NCBI RefSeq assembly: GCF_004151245.1
Contig: NZ_JUIW01000006.1
Coordinates: 1-64,000 of the forward strand
Direction: 5' to 3'
Source: Flavobacterium beibuense
GTDB taxonomy: Bacteria > Bacteroidota > Bacteroidia > Flavobacteriales > Flavobacteriaceae
Length of the DNA: 64,000 bases
The notes below the pieces were generated by a model, which was not told the DNA's origin, searched no databases, and was given only the letters and a program-made list of their open reading frames with translations. The first letter of the stretch is position 1, and each line of letters starts with the position of its first letter. Below are positions 43,506-52,666 of the stretch, piece after piece. Position numbers and translations under genes: made by a program.

Positions 43506-44141
43506 ATGAGCGAGTTTTATAAACAGTTATTAGAGAACAACAGGAATTGGGTACAAAGTAAAATAGATAATGATCCTGAGTATTTCTCAAGATTAGCAGA
43601 CGGACAGTCTCCACCCTTATTATGGATAGGCTGTAGTGATAGCCGCGTACCTGCAAATGAAATTGTGGGAGCACAACCTGGAGAGGTTTTTGTACACCGT
43701 AATATTGCTAATATGGTTGTTCACTCGGATATGAACATGCTTAGCGTACTTGATTATGCAGTGAACGTACTTAAGGTAAAACACGTAATTGTTTGCGGTC
43801 ATTACGGATGTGGTGGTGTAAAAGCGGCTATGGGTAATGCTTCTATCGGTTTGATTGATAACTGGATCAGACACATAAAAGATGTTTACCGTCACCACAA
43901 AACATACCTGGATTCTATAGTAAACGAAGATGAGCGTTTTAATACATTTGTAGAGATAAATGTAAAAGAGCAGGTGTTTGACCTTGCTAAAACATCAATC
44001 GTTCAGGGTGCATGGAAAAACGGACAGTCACTTCATCTTCACGGATGGGTATATGGTGTAGGTTCGGGTATTGTAAAAGATCTTGAAGTTAACGTGAGTG
44101 ATAATCACGATTTAGATAAGGTTTATCGCTTAAGCCTATAA
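43506..44141 (+). CDS. can: Beta-class carbonic anhydrase
   Basis: Interconverts CO2 and bicarbonate. It is 211 residues. Zinc ligands are Cys43 ('GCSDSRVPA'), His99 and Cys102 ('CGHYGCGG'), with the Asp45-Arg47 dyad present. 'HRNIANMVVHSDMNMLSVLDYAV' and 'LHGWVYGVGSGIVKDL' are typical of the E. coli Can-like type II group. It forms a unit with the SulP transporter, a pairing known to supply bicarbonate for anaplerotic carboxylation at ambient CO2. It is followed by a bidirectional terminator. Confidence 0.95.
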   Translation: MSEFYKQLLENNRNWVQSKIDNDPEYFSRLADGQSPPLLWIGCSDSRVPANEIVGAQPGEVFVHRNIANMVVHSDMNMLSVLDYAVNVLKVKHVIVCGHYGCGGVKAAMGNASIGLIDNWIRHIKDVYRHHKTYLDSIVNEDERFNTFVEINVKEQVFDLAKTSIVQGAWKNGQSLHLHGWVYGVGSGIVKDLEVNVSDNHDLDKVYRLSL

Positions 44142-44145
44142 TAAC

Positions 44146-44176
44146 AAAAAGGGACGCTTTAAGCGTCCCTTTTTTA
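44146..44176. terminator. Bidirectional intrinsic terminator
   Basis: A continuous palindrome AAAAAGGGACGCTT/AAGCGTCCCTTTTT lies between the carbonic anhydrase and clpB stop codons. Confidence 0.92.
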
Positions 44177-44193
44177 TTTAAAAAGTTTATTTC

Positions 44194-46803
44194 TTATTGT
44201 TTATCAGCTAACTCGGTCTGATTTCTGAAAACCAGTTTGCCGTCAAAGCTGTCCAGTAGTATGATACTGTCTGTAGTAACTTTACCGCTAAGAATTTCCT
44301 TAGACAGTTCGTTCATAACTTCTTTTTGTATTACACGTTTTACCGGACGTGCACCAAAGTCTGGATCGTAACCTCGTTTAGACAGGTAATCAATGGCTTC
44401 CGGTGTGGCATCAAGCGTAATGTTTTGCTTAGCCAGAAGTTTGGTAACCGATTTAAGCTGAAGACTTACAATCTCTTTTATGTTATCAGCAGACAGCGGA
44501 GTAAACATTACTATATCATCTATACGGTTTATAAACTCCGGCCTTACGGTTTGCTTCAGTAATCCCAACACTTCGGTTTTGGCTGCTTCTGTAGCCGCTT
44601 CAATACTCCCTTTTAGGTTTTCAAATTTCTCCTGTATAATGCCGCTACCCATGTTAGAGGTCATTATAATGATAGTATTCTTAAAGTCGGCTAAGCGCCC
44701 TTTATTATCTGTTAAGCGCCCTTCATCAAGTACCTGTAACAGTATATTGAAGGTATCAGGATGGGCTTTCTCAATTTCGTCAAGCAATACCACACTGTAC
44801 GGCTTTCTCCTTACGGCTTCGGTAAGCTGTCCGCCTTCATCATAACCCACATATCCCGGAGGCGCACCTACTAATCGGCTCACGCTGTGGCGCTCCTGAT
44901 ATTCGCTCATGTCAATACGTGTCATGGCATTTTCATCGTCAAACAGGTAAGAGGCAAGTGCTTTAGCAAGCTCTGTTTTACCAACACCTGTTGTACCCAG
45001 GAACAGGAACGAACCTATTGGTTTCTTTTGGTCCTGTAATCCGGCACGGCTACGCCTTACGGCATCACTCACAGCCTGTATGGCTTCTTCCTGACCTACA
45101 ACACGTTTGTGAAGTTCATCTTCAAGATTAAGCAGTTTTTCACGCTCACTCTGCAGCATTTTGGTAACAGGTATACCAGTCCATTTGGCAACTACTTCGG
45201 CAATATCCTCATGGGTAACTTCCTCTTTTATAAGACTGTTTCCTTTTTGGCTTTCCTGTAGCTGTTTCTCCATTTCATCCAGCTTTTCCTGTGCCTCTTT
45301 AATTTTTCCGTAGCGAAGCTCGGCTACTTTACCGTAGTCACCTTCACGCTCGGCACGTTCGGCATCAAGCTTATAATTCTCAATGTCTGTTTTTGAAGCC
45401 TGAATGTTGTCTACAATATCTTTTTCGCTTTTCCAGCGGGCATATATCTCGTTGCGCTCTTCCTTAAGGTTAGCCAGTTCAAGTCCTAACGATTTTAGTT
45501 TAGTCTCGTCGTTTTCTCGCTTAATGGCTTCTATCTCAATTTCAAGCTGCATTATTTTACGGTCCAGTACATCCAGTTCCTCCGGTTTGGAATTGATTTC
45601 CATACGCAGCTTAGAAGCAGCCTCGTCCATAAGGTCAATAGCCTTATCCGGAAGGAAACGGTTGGTAATGTAGCGTTGTGAAAGTTCCACAGCAGCTATA
45701 ATGGCGTCATCTTTAATACGTACCTGGTGGTGGGCTTCATATTTTTCCTTAATACCACGAAGTATCGAAATAGCACTTTCGGTATCCGGCTCATCTACCA
45801 TTACCTTTTGGAAACGTCGTTCCAGTGCTTTGTCTTTCTCGAAGTATTTTTGATACTCGTCAAGAGTAGTTGCACCTATGGCTCTTAGCTCACCACGCGC
45901 CAGAGCAGGCTTAAGGATGTTTGCGGCATCCATAGCACCCTCACCGCCACCGGCACCTACAAGGGTGTGTATCTCGTCTATAAACAGTACGATATCACCC
46001 TCGGCAGAGGTTACTTCTTTTACAACCGATTTAAGCCTTTCCTCAAACTCACCTTTATATTTTGCACCTGCAATAAGCGCACCCATATCTAGTGAGTAAA
46101 CTACCTTATTTTTTAGGTTTTCCGGTACATCACCCTGAATGATTCGGTGCGCCAAACCTTCGGCAATAGCGGTTTTACCCACACCCGGTTCACCCACAAG
46201 CATTGGGTTGTTCTTGGTACGCCTTGAAAGGATTTGAAGTACACGGCGTATTTCCTCATCACGGCCAATTACCGGATCCAGTTTACCATCATTAGCCAAC
46301 TGGTTTAGGTTTTTTGCGTATTTGTTTAAGGCGTTATAGGTTTCCTCGGCACTGGCCGATGTTACCCTTTCTCCTTTACGCAGTTCCTCTATGGCTGCTT
46401 TAAGGCCTTTTTCGGTAACGCCCTGGTCTTTTAGTATTTGGGCTACTTTGCTTTTTGAATTAAAGATTGCCAATAGCAAATGTTCGATGGAAACGAACTC
46501 ATCGTTCATTTTACGGGCAATGTTTGAGGCTTCTGTCAGGGCTGTTGATGCGTCACGGGATAATGACATTTCTCCACCCGATACTTTAGGGAAGCTTTGC
46601 AGCGTGCTGTCCAGTATTTGCTGAAACAACTGTACGTTTACATTAAGTTTTTTAAGTAAGAACGGAGTCACATTTTCATCTACTTCAAGAATAGCTTTTA
46701 CAATGTGCTCGTTTTCAATTTGCTGATGGCCATAACTTTGGGCAATTTGCTGCGCCCTTTGTATGGCTTCCTGAGATTTTATGGTAAAATTATTAAAGTT
46801 CAT
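44194..46803 (-). CDS. clpB: ATP-dependent disaggregase ClpB
   Basis: An 869-residue AAA+ chaperone that rescues aggregated proteins with DnaK. The N-terminal Clp repeat domain spans about 1-145. NBD1 has Walker A 'GEPGVGKT' (204-211) and Walker B '[19 protein letters not shown]'. A long coiled-coil M domain (about 400-530) distinguishes ClpB from ClpA/ClpC. NBD2 has Walker A '[14 protein letters not shown]' (about 605-618) and Walker B '[13 protein letters not shown]'. The length and layout are normal. It is monocistronic. No CIRCE or HrcA-type inverted repeat was seen in the 65 nt upstream. Confidence 0.97.
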   Translation of the reverse strand: MNFNNFTIKSQEAIQRAQQIAQSYGHQQIENEHIVKAILEVDENVTPFLLKKLNVNVQLFQQILDSTLQSFPKVSGGEMSLSRDASTALTEASNIARKMNDEFVSIEHLLLAIFNSKSKVAQILKDQGVTEKGLKAAIEELRKGERVTSASAEETYNALNKYAKNLNQLANDGKLDPVIGRDEEIRRVLQILSRRTKNNPMLVGEPGVGKTAIAEGLAHRIIQGDVPENLKNKVVYSLDMGALIAGAKYKGEFEERLKSVVKEVTSAEGDIVLFIDEIHTLVGAGGGEGAMDAANILKPALARGELRAIGATTLDEYQKYFEKDKALERRFQKVMVDEPDTESAISILRGIKEKYEAHHQVRIKDDAIIAAVELSQRYITNRFLPDKAIDLMDEAASKLRMEINSKPEELDVLDRKIMQLEIEIEAIKRENDETKLKSLGLELANLKEERNEIYARWKSEKDIVDNIQASKTDIENYKLDAERAEREGDYGKVAELRYGKIKEAQEKLDEMEKQLQESQKGNSLIKEEVTHEDIAEVVAKWTGIPVTKMLQSEREKLLNLEDELHKRVVGQEEAIQAVSDAVRRSRAGLQDQKKPIGSFLFLGTTGVGKTELAKALASYLFDDENAMTRIDMSEYQERHSVSRLVGAPPGYVGYDEGGQLTEAVRRKPYSVVLLDEIEKAHPDTFNILLQVLDEGRLTDNKGRLADFKNTIIIMTSNMGSGIIQEKFENLKGSIEAATEAAKTEVLGLLKQTVRPEFINRIDDIVMFTPLSADNIKEIVSLQLKSVTKLLAKQNITLDATPEAIDYLSKRGYDPDFGARPVKRVIQKEVMNELSKEILSGKVTTDSIILLDSFDGKLVFRNQTELADKQ

Positions 46804-46931
46804 ATTCGAATTGTTTAAATTTGATATGCTTTATTCAATTTATATTCCAATAAGTAAAATCTGACGAAATGTCTGTTTTTTGCTGTAAAACTAATTTTAA
46901 AACAGACAAAGTGTCTGAAAACATGACGATT

Positions 46932-47324
46932 ATGAGTTTTTTTGATAAGATATTCGGCGATTCTAACAGTAAAGTTAGCGGTTCTAATCCACAAATGTGG
47001 AATGATTTAACAGAAATAAAACAGTTAGACGAGATAGTGGAGGAGTCTAAGGAGACACCTGTTATTATTTTTAAACACAGTACCCGTTGTGCCATTAGTC
47101 GTATGGCTTTAAAGCAGTTTGAACAGGAGTATGCCATTGATACCGATAAGGCTAAACCTTACTTTTTAGACCTTTTATCTAACAGGGACATTTCTAACGA
47201 AATCGCTACACGATTTGATGTAATGCACCAGTCGCCTCAGTTAATTGTTATTAAAGAAGGTAAGGCTGTTTACGATACTTCACATGGTGCTATTGATGCA
47301 GGTGTTGTAAAGGGTATAGTGTAA
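46932..47324 (+). CDS. ytxJ: Bacillithiol-system redox protein YtxJ
   Basis: A thioredoxin-fold protein of 130 residues from the ATG at 46932 (MSFFDKIFGD). Upstream in-frame ATGs at 46923 and 46869 would add non-conserved residues. The conserved segment is 'PVIIFKHSTRCAISRMALKQFE', with the monothiol Cys53, followed by 'RFDVMHQSPQLIVIKEGKAVYDTSHGAI' containing the cis-Pro. YtxJ (BrxC) is proposed to debacillithiolate proteins, which implies that this organism makes bacillithiol. It is divergent from clpB. Confidence 0.9.
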   Translation: MSFFDKIFGDSNSKVSGSNPQMWNDLTEIKQLDEIVEESKETPVIIFKHSTRCAISRMALKQFEQEYAIDTDKAKPYFLDLLSNRDISNEIATRFDVMHQSPQLIVIKEGKAVYDTSHGAIDAGVVKGIV

Positions 47325-47366
47325 AAAATGAAAAAAGTGGTTATTCAACCACTTTTTTCATTTTTT
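47323..47366. terminator. 20-bp perfect palindromic terminator shared by ytxJ and the 3' end of argH
   Basis: A 20-nt arm at 47323-47342 is the exact complement of 47347-47366, with an ATTC loop. It contains GTGGTT/AACCAC and A/T runs on both sides. It starts inside the ytxJ stop codon and covers the last eight codons and the stop of argH on the other strand. Confidence 0.85.
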
Positions 47367-48624
47367 GTATAATCTCCTCTAAGCACAGGTTGTTTATACT
47401 CCCCTCATGAGTGTGTTTTGTGGCTTTAGACGAAATAAACGTGCCGTTCTCTACCTGTTCGCCCACAATTTTATAGGCATCCCTAAAAGGTATACCCTGA
47501 GCTACCAGTTCGTTAAGGGCATCTACTGTAAACAGGTAATCATATTTTTTATCGTTCAGTATATTGTTGTTAACCTTAATTTCCTTAATAGAATAATGTG
47601 CCATTTCCAGACACGATTTCAACGTTTGTAGAGCAGGGAAAAGCCCTTCTTTAAGCAACTGGAATTCCCTATGGTAACCGCTTGGTAAATTATTGGTTAT
47701 AAGGGTAAGTTCATAAGGTAATGCCTGTATTTTGTTGCACTTACCACGTATAAGCTCAAAAATATCAGGGTTCTTTTTATGCGGCATAATGCTCGACCCA
47801 GTGGTTAAGTGCTGTGGCAGGCTTATAAAATTAAAATTCTGACTCAGGTACAGGCAAATGTCCATAGCCAGTTTAGATAATGTCCCTGCCACCGATGCCA
47901 GTGCAAAAGCAGTGGTCTTTTCGGTTTTACCACGGCTCATTTGTGCGGCCACCGAATTGTATTTTAATGTAGCAAAGCCCAGTTCGTTTGTGGTAAAAAT
48001 CCTGTCTATAGGGAAAGAGCTGCCGTAGCCTGCCGCCGAACCTAATGGATTCTGGTCGGTTACTGTTAGGGCTGCATTCAGCATAACAACATCGTCAATA
48101 AGACTTTCGGCATAGGCAGAAAACCACATCCCGAATGATGATGGCATAGCCACCTGCAGGTGTGTATATCCCGGCAACAGTATGTTTTGGTACTGATTTG
48201 CCATAGCCATAAGCAGATCAAAAAGTTCCTTTACCTGTTGCTTTATCGTTGTAAGCTCCGCTTTTAGGTATAAGTGAACATCGGTTAAAACCTGATCGTT
48301 ACGGGAACGTGCCGTGTGTATTTTTTTTCCGGCATCGCCTACCTTTTCAGTAAGCAGGTATTCCACCTTGCTGTGTACATCTTCAAAGCTGTCTTCAATA
48401 ACAAAGTTTCCGGCCTTAATATCGGCAAGTATTTCCTGTAGGGCTGTAAGCAGTTCGTTTACTTCCTGGTCGTTTAATAATCCTGTTTTTCCAAGCATTT
48501 TGGCATGTGCCATAGACCCGATAACATCATATTCTGCCAGTACAAGATCCAGTTCGCGGTCATTGCCTACGGTAAATATGTCGGTTTTCTTATCTGTTGG
48601 TATGCCTTTTTCCCAAAGTTTCAT
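47341..48624 (-). CDS. argH: Argininosuccinate lyase
   Basis: The last step of arginine synthesis: argininosuccinate to arginine plus fumarate. It is 427 residues, somewhat shorter than the usual 450-460. The fumarase/aspartase-superfamily signature 'TGSSIMPHKKNPDIFELIRG' holds the catalytic Ser. 'HTARSRNDQVLTD' and 'GYTHLQVAMPSSFGMWFSAY' are present. The start overlaps the argE stop (TAATG). It is the final gene of the eight-gene arg operon, and its last codons lie within a terminator palindrome. Confidence 0.95.
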   Translation of the reverse strand: MKLWEKGIPTDKKTDIFTVGNDRELDLVLAEYDVIGSMAHAKMLGKTGLLNDQEVNELLTALQEILADIKAGNFVIEDSFEDVHSKVEYLLTEKVGDAGKKIHTARSRNDQVLTDVHLYLKAELTTIKQQVKELFDLLMAMANQYQNILLPGYTHLQVAMPSSFGMWFSAYAESLIDDVVMLNAALTVTDQNPLGSAAGYGSSFPIDRIFTTNELGFATLKYNSVAAQMSRGKTEKTTAFALASVAGTLSKLAMDICLYLSQNFNFISLPQHLTTGSSIMPHKKNPDIFELIRGKCNKIQALPYELTLITNNLPSGYHREFQLLKEGLFPALQTLKSCLEMAHYSIKEIKVNNNILNDKKYDYLFTVDALNELVAQGIPFRDAYKIVGEQVENGTFISSKATKHTHEGSINNLCLEEIIQKMKKVVE

Positions 48625-49748
48625 TACTGTTGTTTTAATGTGGCTTCATCAGCCGTTTTGGTGGTATAATTAAGGAATTGGGAAAGTATCTTTATGTACA
48701 GTTCAATTCCTTCTTTAATTTCATTTATATAAATAAACTCATCTGCCGAGTGTGAGCGTAGCGATAGTCCCGGTCCCAGTTTTAACGACTGACAGCTTAG
48801 TACCGACTGATCTGAAAGGGTAGGGGAACCATATGTTGTTCTGCCCAATGTTACTCCTGCCTGTACAAGTGCATGCTCTTTTGCAATGGATGATGAATTT
48901 AGGTGCAGCGATCTTGGCTTTACCTTTACCTTATCCGATTCTATACCTGATTTTATGGTTTCCAAAACTTCCAGGTTGGTATAACAATCGTTTATCCTTA
49001 CATCCACTACCAGATTGCACTCAGCCGGAACCACGTTATGTTGTTTTCCTGCATTGATTTGGGTAACCGTCATTTTAACCGGACCTAATACTTGCGATAT
49101 GTTTTCGAACGTATATTCCCTAAACCATTCCATAACCTTAAAAGTATTGTAAATAGCCATATCGTTATTAGGATGTGCGGCATGCCCCGGAGTTCCCGTT
49201 ACGGTTACATCCAGTACCAGTAATCCTTTTTCGGCTATGGCGAGCTGCATTTCGGTAGGTTCGCCCACTATAGCACAGTCCAGCTTCGGTAAATGTTTCA
49301 GTACACTGTTAAGGCCGTTTGATCCGCTGCTTTCTTCCTCTGCCGAGGCAACCATCACAATATTATAAGGAAGGTTTTCGGCTTCATAAAAGTACGTGAA
49401 GGCGGCCATTAGCGATACCAGGCAACCTCCCGCATCGTTACTGCCCAGTCCAAACAGTTTGCCTTCTTTTTCAATAGCCTCAAACGGATCTAAAGTATAA
49501 GCCTGATTTGGCTTTACGGTATCATGGTGTGAATTAAGCAGCAGGGTAGGCTTACCTTCGGCAAAATGCTTATTGAAAGCCCATATATTATTGTTTTCCC
49601 GCTTAAAAGGGATGTTATTATTGTCAAACCAGGCCTCAATCAGTTTTGCCGTATTCTCTTCTTCTGATGAAAAGGAAGGAATGGCAATAAGCGATTTTAG
49701 CAGGGAAATTGCTTCTTCGGTTAGGGTATGGATTGTTTTTAAACTCAT
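48624..49748 (-). CDS. argE: M20-family deacylase (acetyl/succinyl-citrulline or -ornithine deacetylase)
   Basis: A 374-residue zinc peptidase-like enzyme. Metal and catalytic motifs are 'LLLNSHHDTVKPN' (His-x-Asp), 'GSNDAGGCL', 'ASAEEESSGSNG' (catalytic Glu pair) and 'IVGEPTEMQ'. The C-terminal 'RSHSADEFIYINEI' carries the last His. In Bacteroidota, with ArgF' acting on acylated ornithine, this enzyme removes the acyl group from acyl-citrulline. Whether the acyl group is acetyl or succinyl is open (see argF'). It lies 11 nt after argB and overlaps argH by 1 nt. Confidence 0.9.
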   Translation of the reverse strand: MSLKTIHTLTEEAISLLKSLIAIPSFSSEEENTAKLIEAWFDNNNIPFKRENNNIWAFNKHFAEGKPTLLLNSHHDTVKPNQAYTLDPFEAIEKEGKLFGLGSNDAGGCLVSLMAAFTYFYEAENLPYNIVMVASAEEESSGSNGLNSVLKHLPKLDCAIVGEPTEMQLAIAEKGLLVLDVTVTGTPGHAAHPNNDMAIYNTFKVMEWFREYTFENISQVLGPVKMTVTQINAGKQHNVVPAECNLVVDVRINDCYTNLEVLETIKSGIESDKVKVKPRSLHLNSSSIAKEHALVQAGVTLGRTTYGSPTLSDQSVLSCQSLKLGPGLSLRSHSADEFIYINEIKEGIELYIKILSQFLNYTTKTADEATLKQQ

Positions 49749-49759
49749 AAATACTTTTT

Positions 49760-50545
49760 TTAGAGCGATACCTGTGTACAGGTTGTGTCACCCTGTTTTA
49801 TCATTTCGGGACTGCCGATATATACTGTCGATACCCCTTTAGTAAGGGCATCATAACAGTTTTCCAGTTTAGGTAGCATACCCGAATGGATTACTTTTTC
49901 TTCTCGTAATTGAGTATATGTATCAAAAGTAAGTTTTTTTATAACCGAATTGTTATCATCGGCATTGCTAAGCACTCCTTTTTTCTCAAAGCAATACAGC
50001 AGGTTTACCTCAAAATCGTTACTACAGGCTACAGCCAAAGCACCGGCAATAGTATCAGCATTGGTGTTAAGCAGTTGCCCTTTGCCATCATGAGTAATAG
50101 CACAAAACACAGGAACCACATTTTGCAGTAACAATACCTTTACCAGTTCATGGTTAACCGAAACAATATCGCCTACCCAGCCAAAATCGACAGCCGCATT
50201 CTTCCTTTTTTCGGAAAGTATCATGTTACCGTCGGCTCCTGTAAAGCCCAAGGCGTTATTTTGTAATGCCTGTAACTGTGCGGTTATATCTTTATTGATA
50301 AGCCCTGCATAGGTCATCACCGCCACATCAAGCATAGGCTTATCGGTAATTCTCCTGCCTTCATGAAAAACAGGTGTAATGCCTAAGCCTTCGGCTATTT
50401 TGGTTGCTATTTTACCACCACCGTGTACCAGTATTTTGTAACCGCTTAGTGCTGCAAAATCCTTAAGGAATGCCTTAAGTTCCAGTTCACTGTCAATTAC
50501 ATTGCCACCTATTTTAACGATGGTAAGTTTTGGTTTATTCTCCAT
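49760..50545 (-). CDS. argB: N-acyl-glutamate kinase
   Basis: The second step of arginine synthesis: phosphorylates N-acetyl- (or N-succinyl-) glutamate. It is 261 residues, an amino-acid-kinase fold, with 'TIVKIGGNVID' (about 9-19), 'KILVHGGGKIATKIAEGLG' and 'LNTNADTIAGALAVA'. The N-terminal extension of arginine-feedback-inhibited kinases is absent, so allosteric inhibition by arginine is less likely. It overlaps the end of argF' by 11 nt. Confidence 0.93.
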   Translation of the reverse strand: MENKPKLTIVKIGGNVIDSELELKAFLKDFAALSGYKILVHGGGKIATKIAEGLGITPVFHEGRRITDKPMLDVAVMTYAGLINKDITAQLQALQNNALGFTGADGNMILSEKRKNAAVDFGWVGDIVSVNHELVKVLLLQNVVPVFCAITHDGKGQLLNTNADTIAGALAVACSNDFEVNLLYCFEKKGVLSNADDNNSVIKKLTFDTYTQLREEKVIHSGMLPKLENCYDALTKGVSTVYIGSPEMIKQGDTTCTQVSL

Positions 50546-51485
50546 GATCCAAAATTTTGGTTAGTATTGCTTGTGCGGCATACGTCCTGTTATTGGCTTC
50601 GGCTATAACGATAGATGCTTCACTGTCCAATACCTCATCAGTAACAATCATATTTCTCCTTACCGGAAGACAGTGCATAAATTTTGCATCGTTGGTAAGT
50701 TTCATCTTATCGGCTGTTACGGTCCATGACGGATCTTTACAGGTTATTTGCCCATAATCCATATAGTTGCTCCAGTTTTTGGCATAAATAAAGTCGGCAT
50801 CGGCAAAAGCCTCATCCTGATTGTGTATAATGGTAACCCCTTTGGTAAACTCAGGGTTAAGCTCATAACCTTCGGGATGCGTGATAACAAAATCAACATC
50901 GGCTTTTTTCATCACCTTAATGAAAGAATTAGGTACGGCATGCGGCAGTGCTTTAGGGTGAGGAGCCCATGTAAGTACCACTTTAGGCCTTTTTACGGTT
51001 TTGTATTCCTCTATGGTTAAGGCATCGGCTACAGTCTGTAAAGGGTGTTCTGTTGCGCCCTCGAGGCTTATTACCGGAACAGATGCATATTTTTTAAAGG
51101 CAGAAATTACCTGCTCTTCCTCATCTTTCTCCTTATCGGTAAGGGTAGGGAAGCTCCTTACGGCAATAATATCACAGTATTGCGATACAACCTGTGCGGC
51201 TTCTTTAATGTGTTCGGCTTTATTGCCGTCCATTACTACGCCATCTTCAAACTCCAGTGCCCAGCCTTCGGTATTAAGATTCATCACAATAGCATCCATG
51301 CCAAGATTAAGGGCTGCCTTTTGTGTACTGAGCCTGGTACGTAGGCTAGGGTTAAAAAACAATAGTCCCAGGATCTTGTTTTCCCCTATTTTTTTATTGG
51401 CAAATGGTGCCTGTTTTATGTTTTTAGCTAACGCAATCAGTTCGTTTAGATCCTGAATGTCGTCTACCGAAGTGAAGTGTTTCAT
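50535..51485 (-). CDS. argF': N-acyl-ornithine transcarbamylase ArgF'
   Basis: Carbamoylates N-acyl-ornithine in the Bacteroidota and Xanthomonas type of pathway. It is 316 residues. The carbamoyl-phosphate loop is 'FFNPSLRTRLST' (43-54). The distinctive 'EFEDGVVMDGNKAEHIKEAA' follows (78-97), then 'HPLQTVADALTI' and 'HCLPVRRN'. Glu92 of the Xanthomonas acetylornithine enzyme and Pro90 of the Bacteroides fragilis succinylornithine enzyme are reported to decide the acyl specificity. The equivalent residue here is Ala90 (codon GCC, checked on the minus strand), so specificity cannot be called. It lies 23 nt after argD. Confidence 0.92.
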   Translation of the reverse strand: MKHFTSVDDIQDLNELIALAKNIKQAPFANKKIGENKILGLLFFNPSLRTRLSTQKAALNLGMDAIVMNLNTEGWALEFEDGVVMDGNKAEHIKEAAQVVSQYCDIIAVRSFPTLTDKEKDEEEQVISAFKKYASVPVISLEGATEHPLQTVADALTIEEYKTVKRPKVVLTWAPHPKALPHAVPNSFIKVMKKADVDFVITHPEGYELNPEFTKGVTIIHNQDEAFADADFIYAKNWSNYMDYGQITCKDPSWTVTADKMKLTNDAKFMHCLPVRRNMIVTDEVLDSEASIVIAEANNRTYAAQAILTKILDHGE

Positions 51486-51508
51486 TTTGTAATTAATTGA
51501 AAAATAAT

Positions 51509-52642
51509 TTATAAATCCTTTAATGCATTTTTAAGACCGATAAAAAAGCGGTCTATATCCTCCTTATTTATAGACAGTGGCGGTAGTATGCGCAACAGAT
51601 TTTTTTGAGATGCGCTACCGGTGAATATAAACTCGTTATAAATCAGTTTTTTCCGTAATTCGTTTATGTCAAAATCAAACTCAAGCCCTAGCATGAGTCC
51701 GCGTCCTTTTATGTTTTTAACCTGTGGTATAAGTGCAGACTGTTCCTTAAAATAGGAGCTCATTGCATTAACGTTATCCATAAGGTTTTCCTGCTCAATA
51801 ACATCAAGTACAGCTGTTGCTGCTGCACACGCAAGATGGTTACCACCAAAAGTGGTTCCCAGTAAACCGAAGGATGCCTTAAACTTAGGGGAGATAAGGA
51901 TACCGCCAATAGGGAATCCGTTGCCCATACCTTTTGCCATAGTAATAACATCCGGCTTTATGTCGTGATGTTGGTGTGCGAAGAATTTCCCCGAACGCCC
52001 ATAACCACTCTGTATTTCATCCAGTATTAGTACCACAGCATTATTGTTGCAGGCTTTCTCTATAGCCTTAAAGAAAGAGGTAGTGCCCTCGTCCAGTCCG
52101 CCAACGCCTTGTATGCCTTCTATAATAACACAGCAAACATCACCCTTGGCCAGTTCTGTTTTTAAAGCTTCTTCATCATTAAGCGGAAGGAAAACCACTT
52201 CATGCCCTGCATTAATCGGAGCAACTATCGATGGGTTATCGGTAGCAGCTACTGAGGCAGAGGTACGTCCGTGAAAGGCTTTATTAAAAGCAACGATTTT
52301 CTTTTTACCATTATGAAAAGATGCCAGTTTGAGAGCATTCTCGTTAGCCTCTGCACCTGAGTTGCAAAGGAAAAGGCTATAGTTAGGATAGCCTGAAAAG
52401 TTTACCAGTTTTTTGCCCAGTTCTTCCTGTAACGGATTTTCTATTGAGTTGGAATAAAAGCCCAGTTTGGCTACCTGATCGCTCACTGCTTTTACATAAA
52501 GCGGGTGTGAATGCCCGGCAGAGATAACGCCATGCCCTCCGTAAAAATCAAGGTATTCCTGTCCTTTATCGTCCCAAACTTTTGCCCCCAGTGCTTTTAC
52601 CGGAGTTATATTGTATATAGGGTATACATTGAATAAACTCAT
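51509..52642 (-). CDS. argD: N-acyl-ornithine aminotransferase
   Basis: A class III PLP aminotransferase of 377 residues that converts N-acyl-glutamate semialdehyde to N-acyl-ornithine. Features are 'YLDFYGGHGVISAGHSHP', 'NSGAEANENALKLASFHNGKKK' (PLP-phosphate loop region), 'VLILDEIQSGYGRSGKFFAHQ', and the PLP Lys in 'ITMAKGMGNGFPIGG'. The position in the operon supports argD over 4-aminobutyrate or lysine-pathway paralogues. It is separated from argC by 24 nt. Confidence 0.94.
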   Translation of the reverse strand: MSLFNVYPIYNITPVKALGAKVWDDKGQEYLDFYGGHGVISAGHSHPLYVKAVSDQVAKLGFYSNSIENPLQEELGKKLVNFSGYPNYSLFLCNSGAEANENALKLASFHNGKKKIVAFNKAFHGRTSASVAATDNPSIVAPINAGHEVVFLPLNDEEALKTELAKGDVCCVIIEGIQGVGGLDEGTTSFFKAIEKACNNNAVVLILDEIQSGYGRSGKFFAHQHHDIKPDVITMAKGMGNGFPIGGILISPKFKASFGLLGTTFGGNHLACAAATAVLDVIEQENLMDNVNAMSSYFKEQSALIPQVKNIKGRGLMLGLEFDFDINELRKKLIYNEFIFTGSASQKNLLRILPPLSINKEDIDRFFIGLKNALKDL

Positions 52643-52666
52643 TGTATCTTACTTTTTTAGAATTAA

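Noticed and set aside
46869..46931. Extended N-terminus of YtxJ
   Set aside because: The residues from 46869 lie in the clpB-ytxJ divergent promoter interval and do not resemble YtxJ proteins, whose conserved start is the MSFFDKIFG segment.
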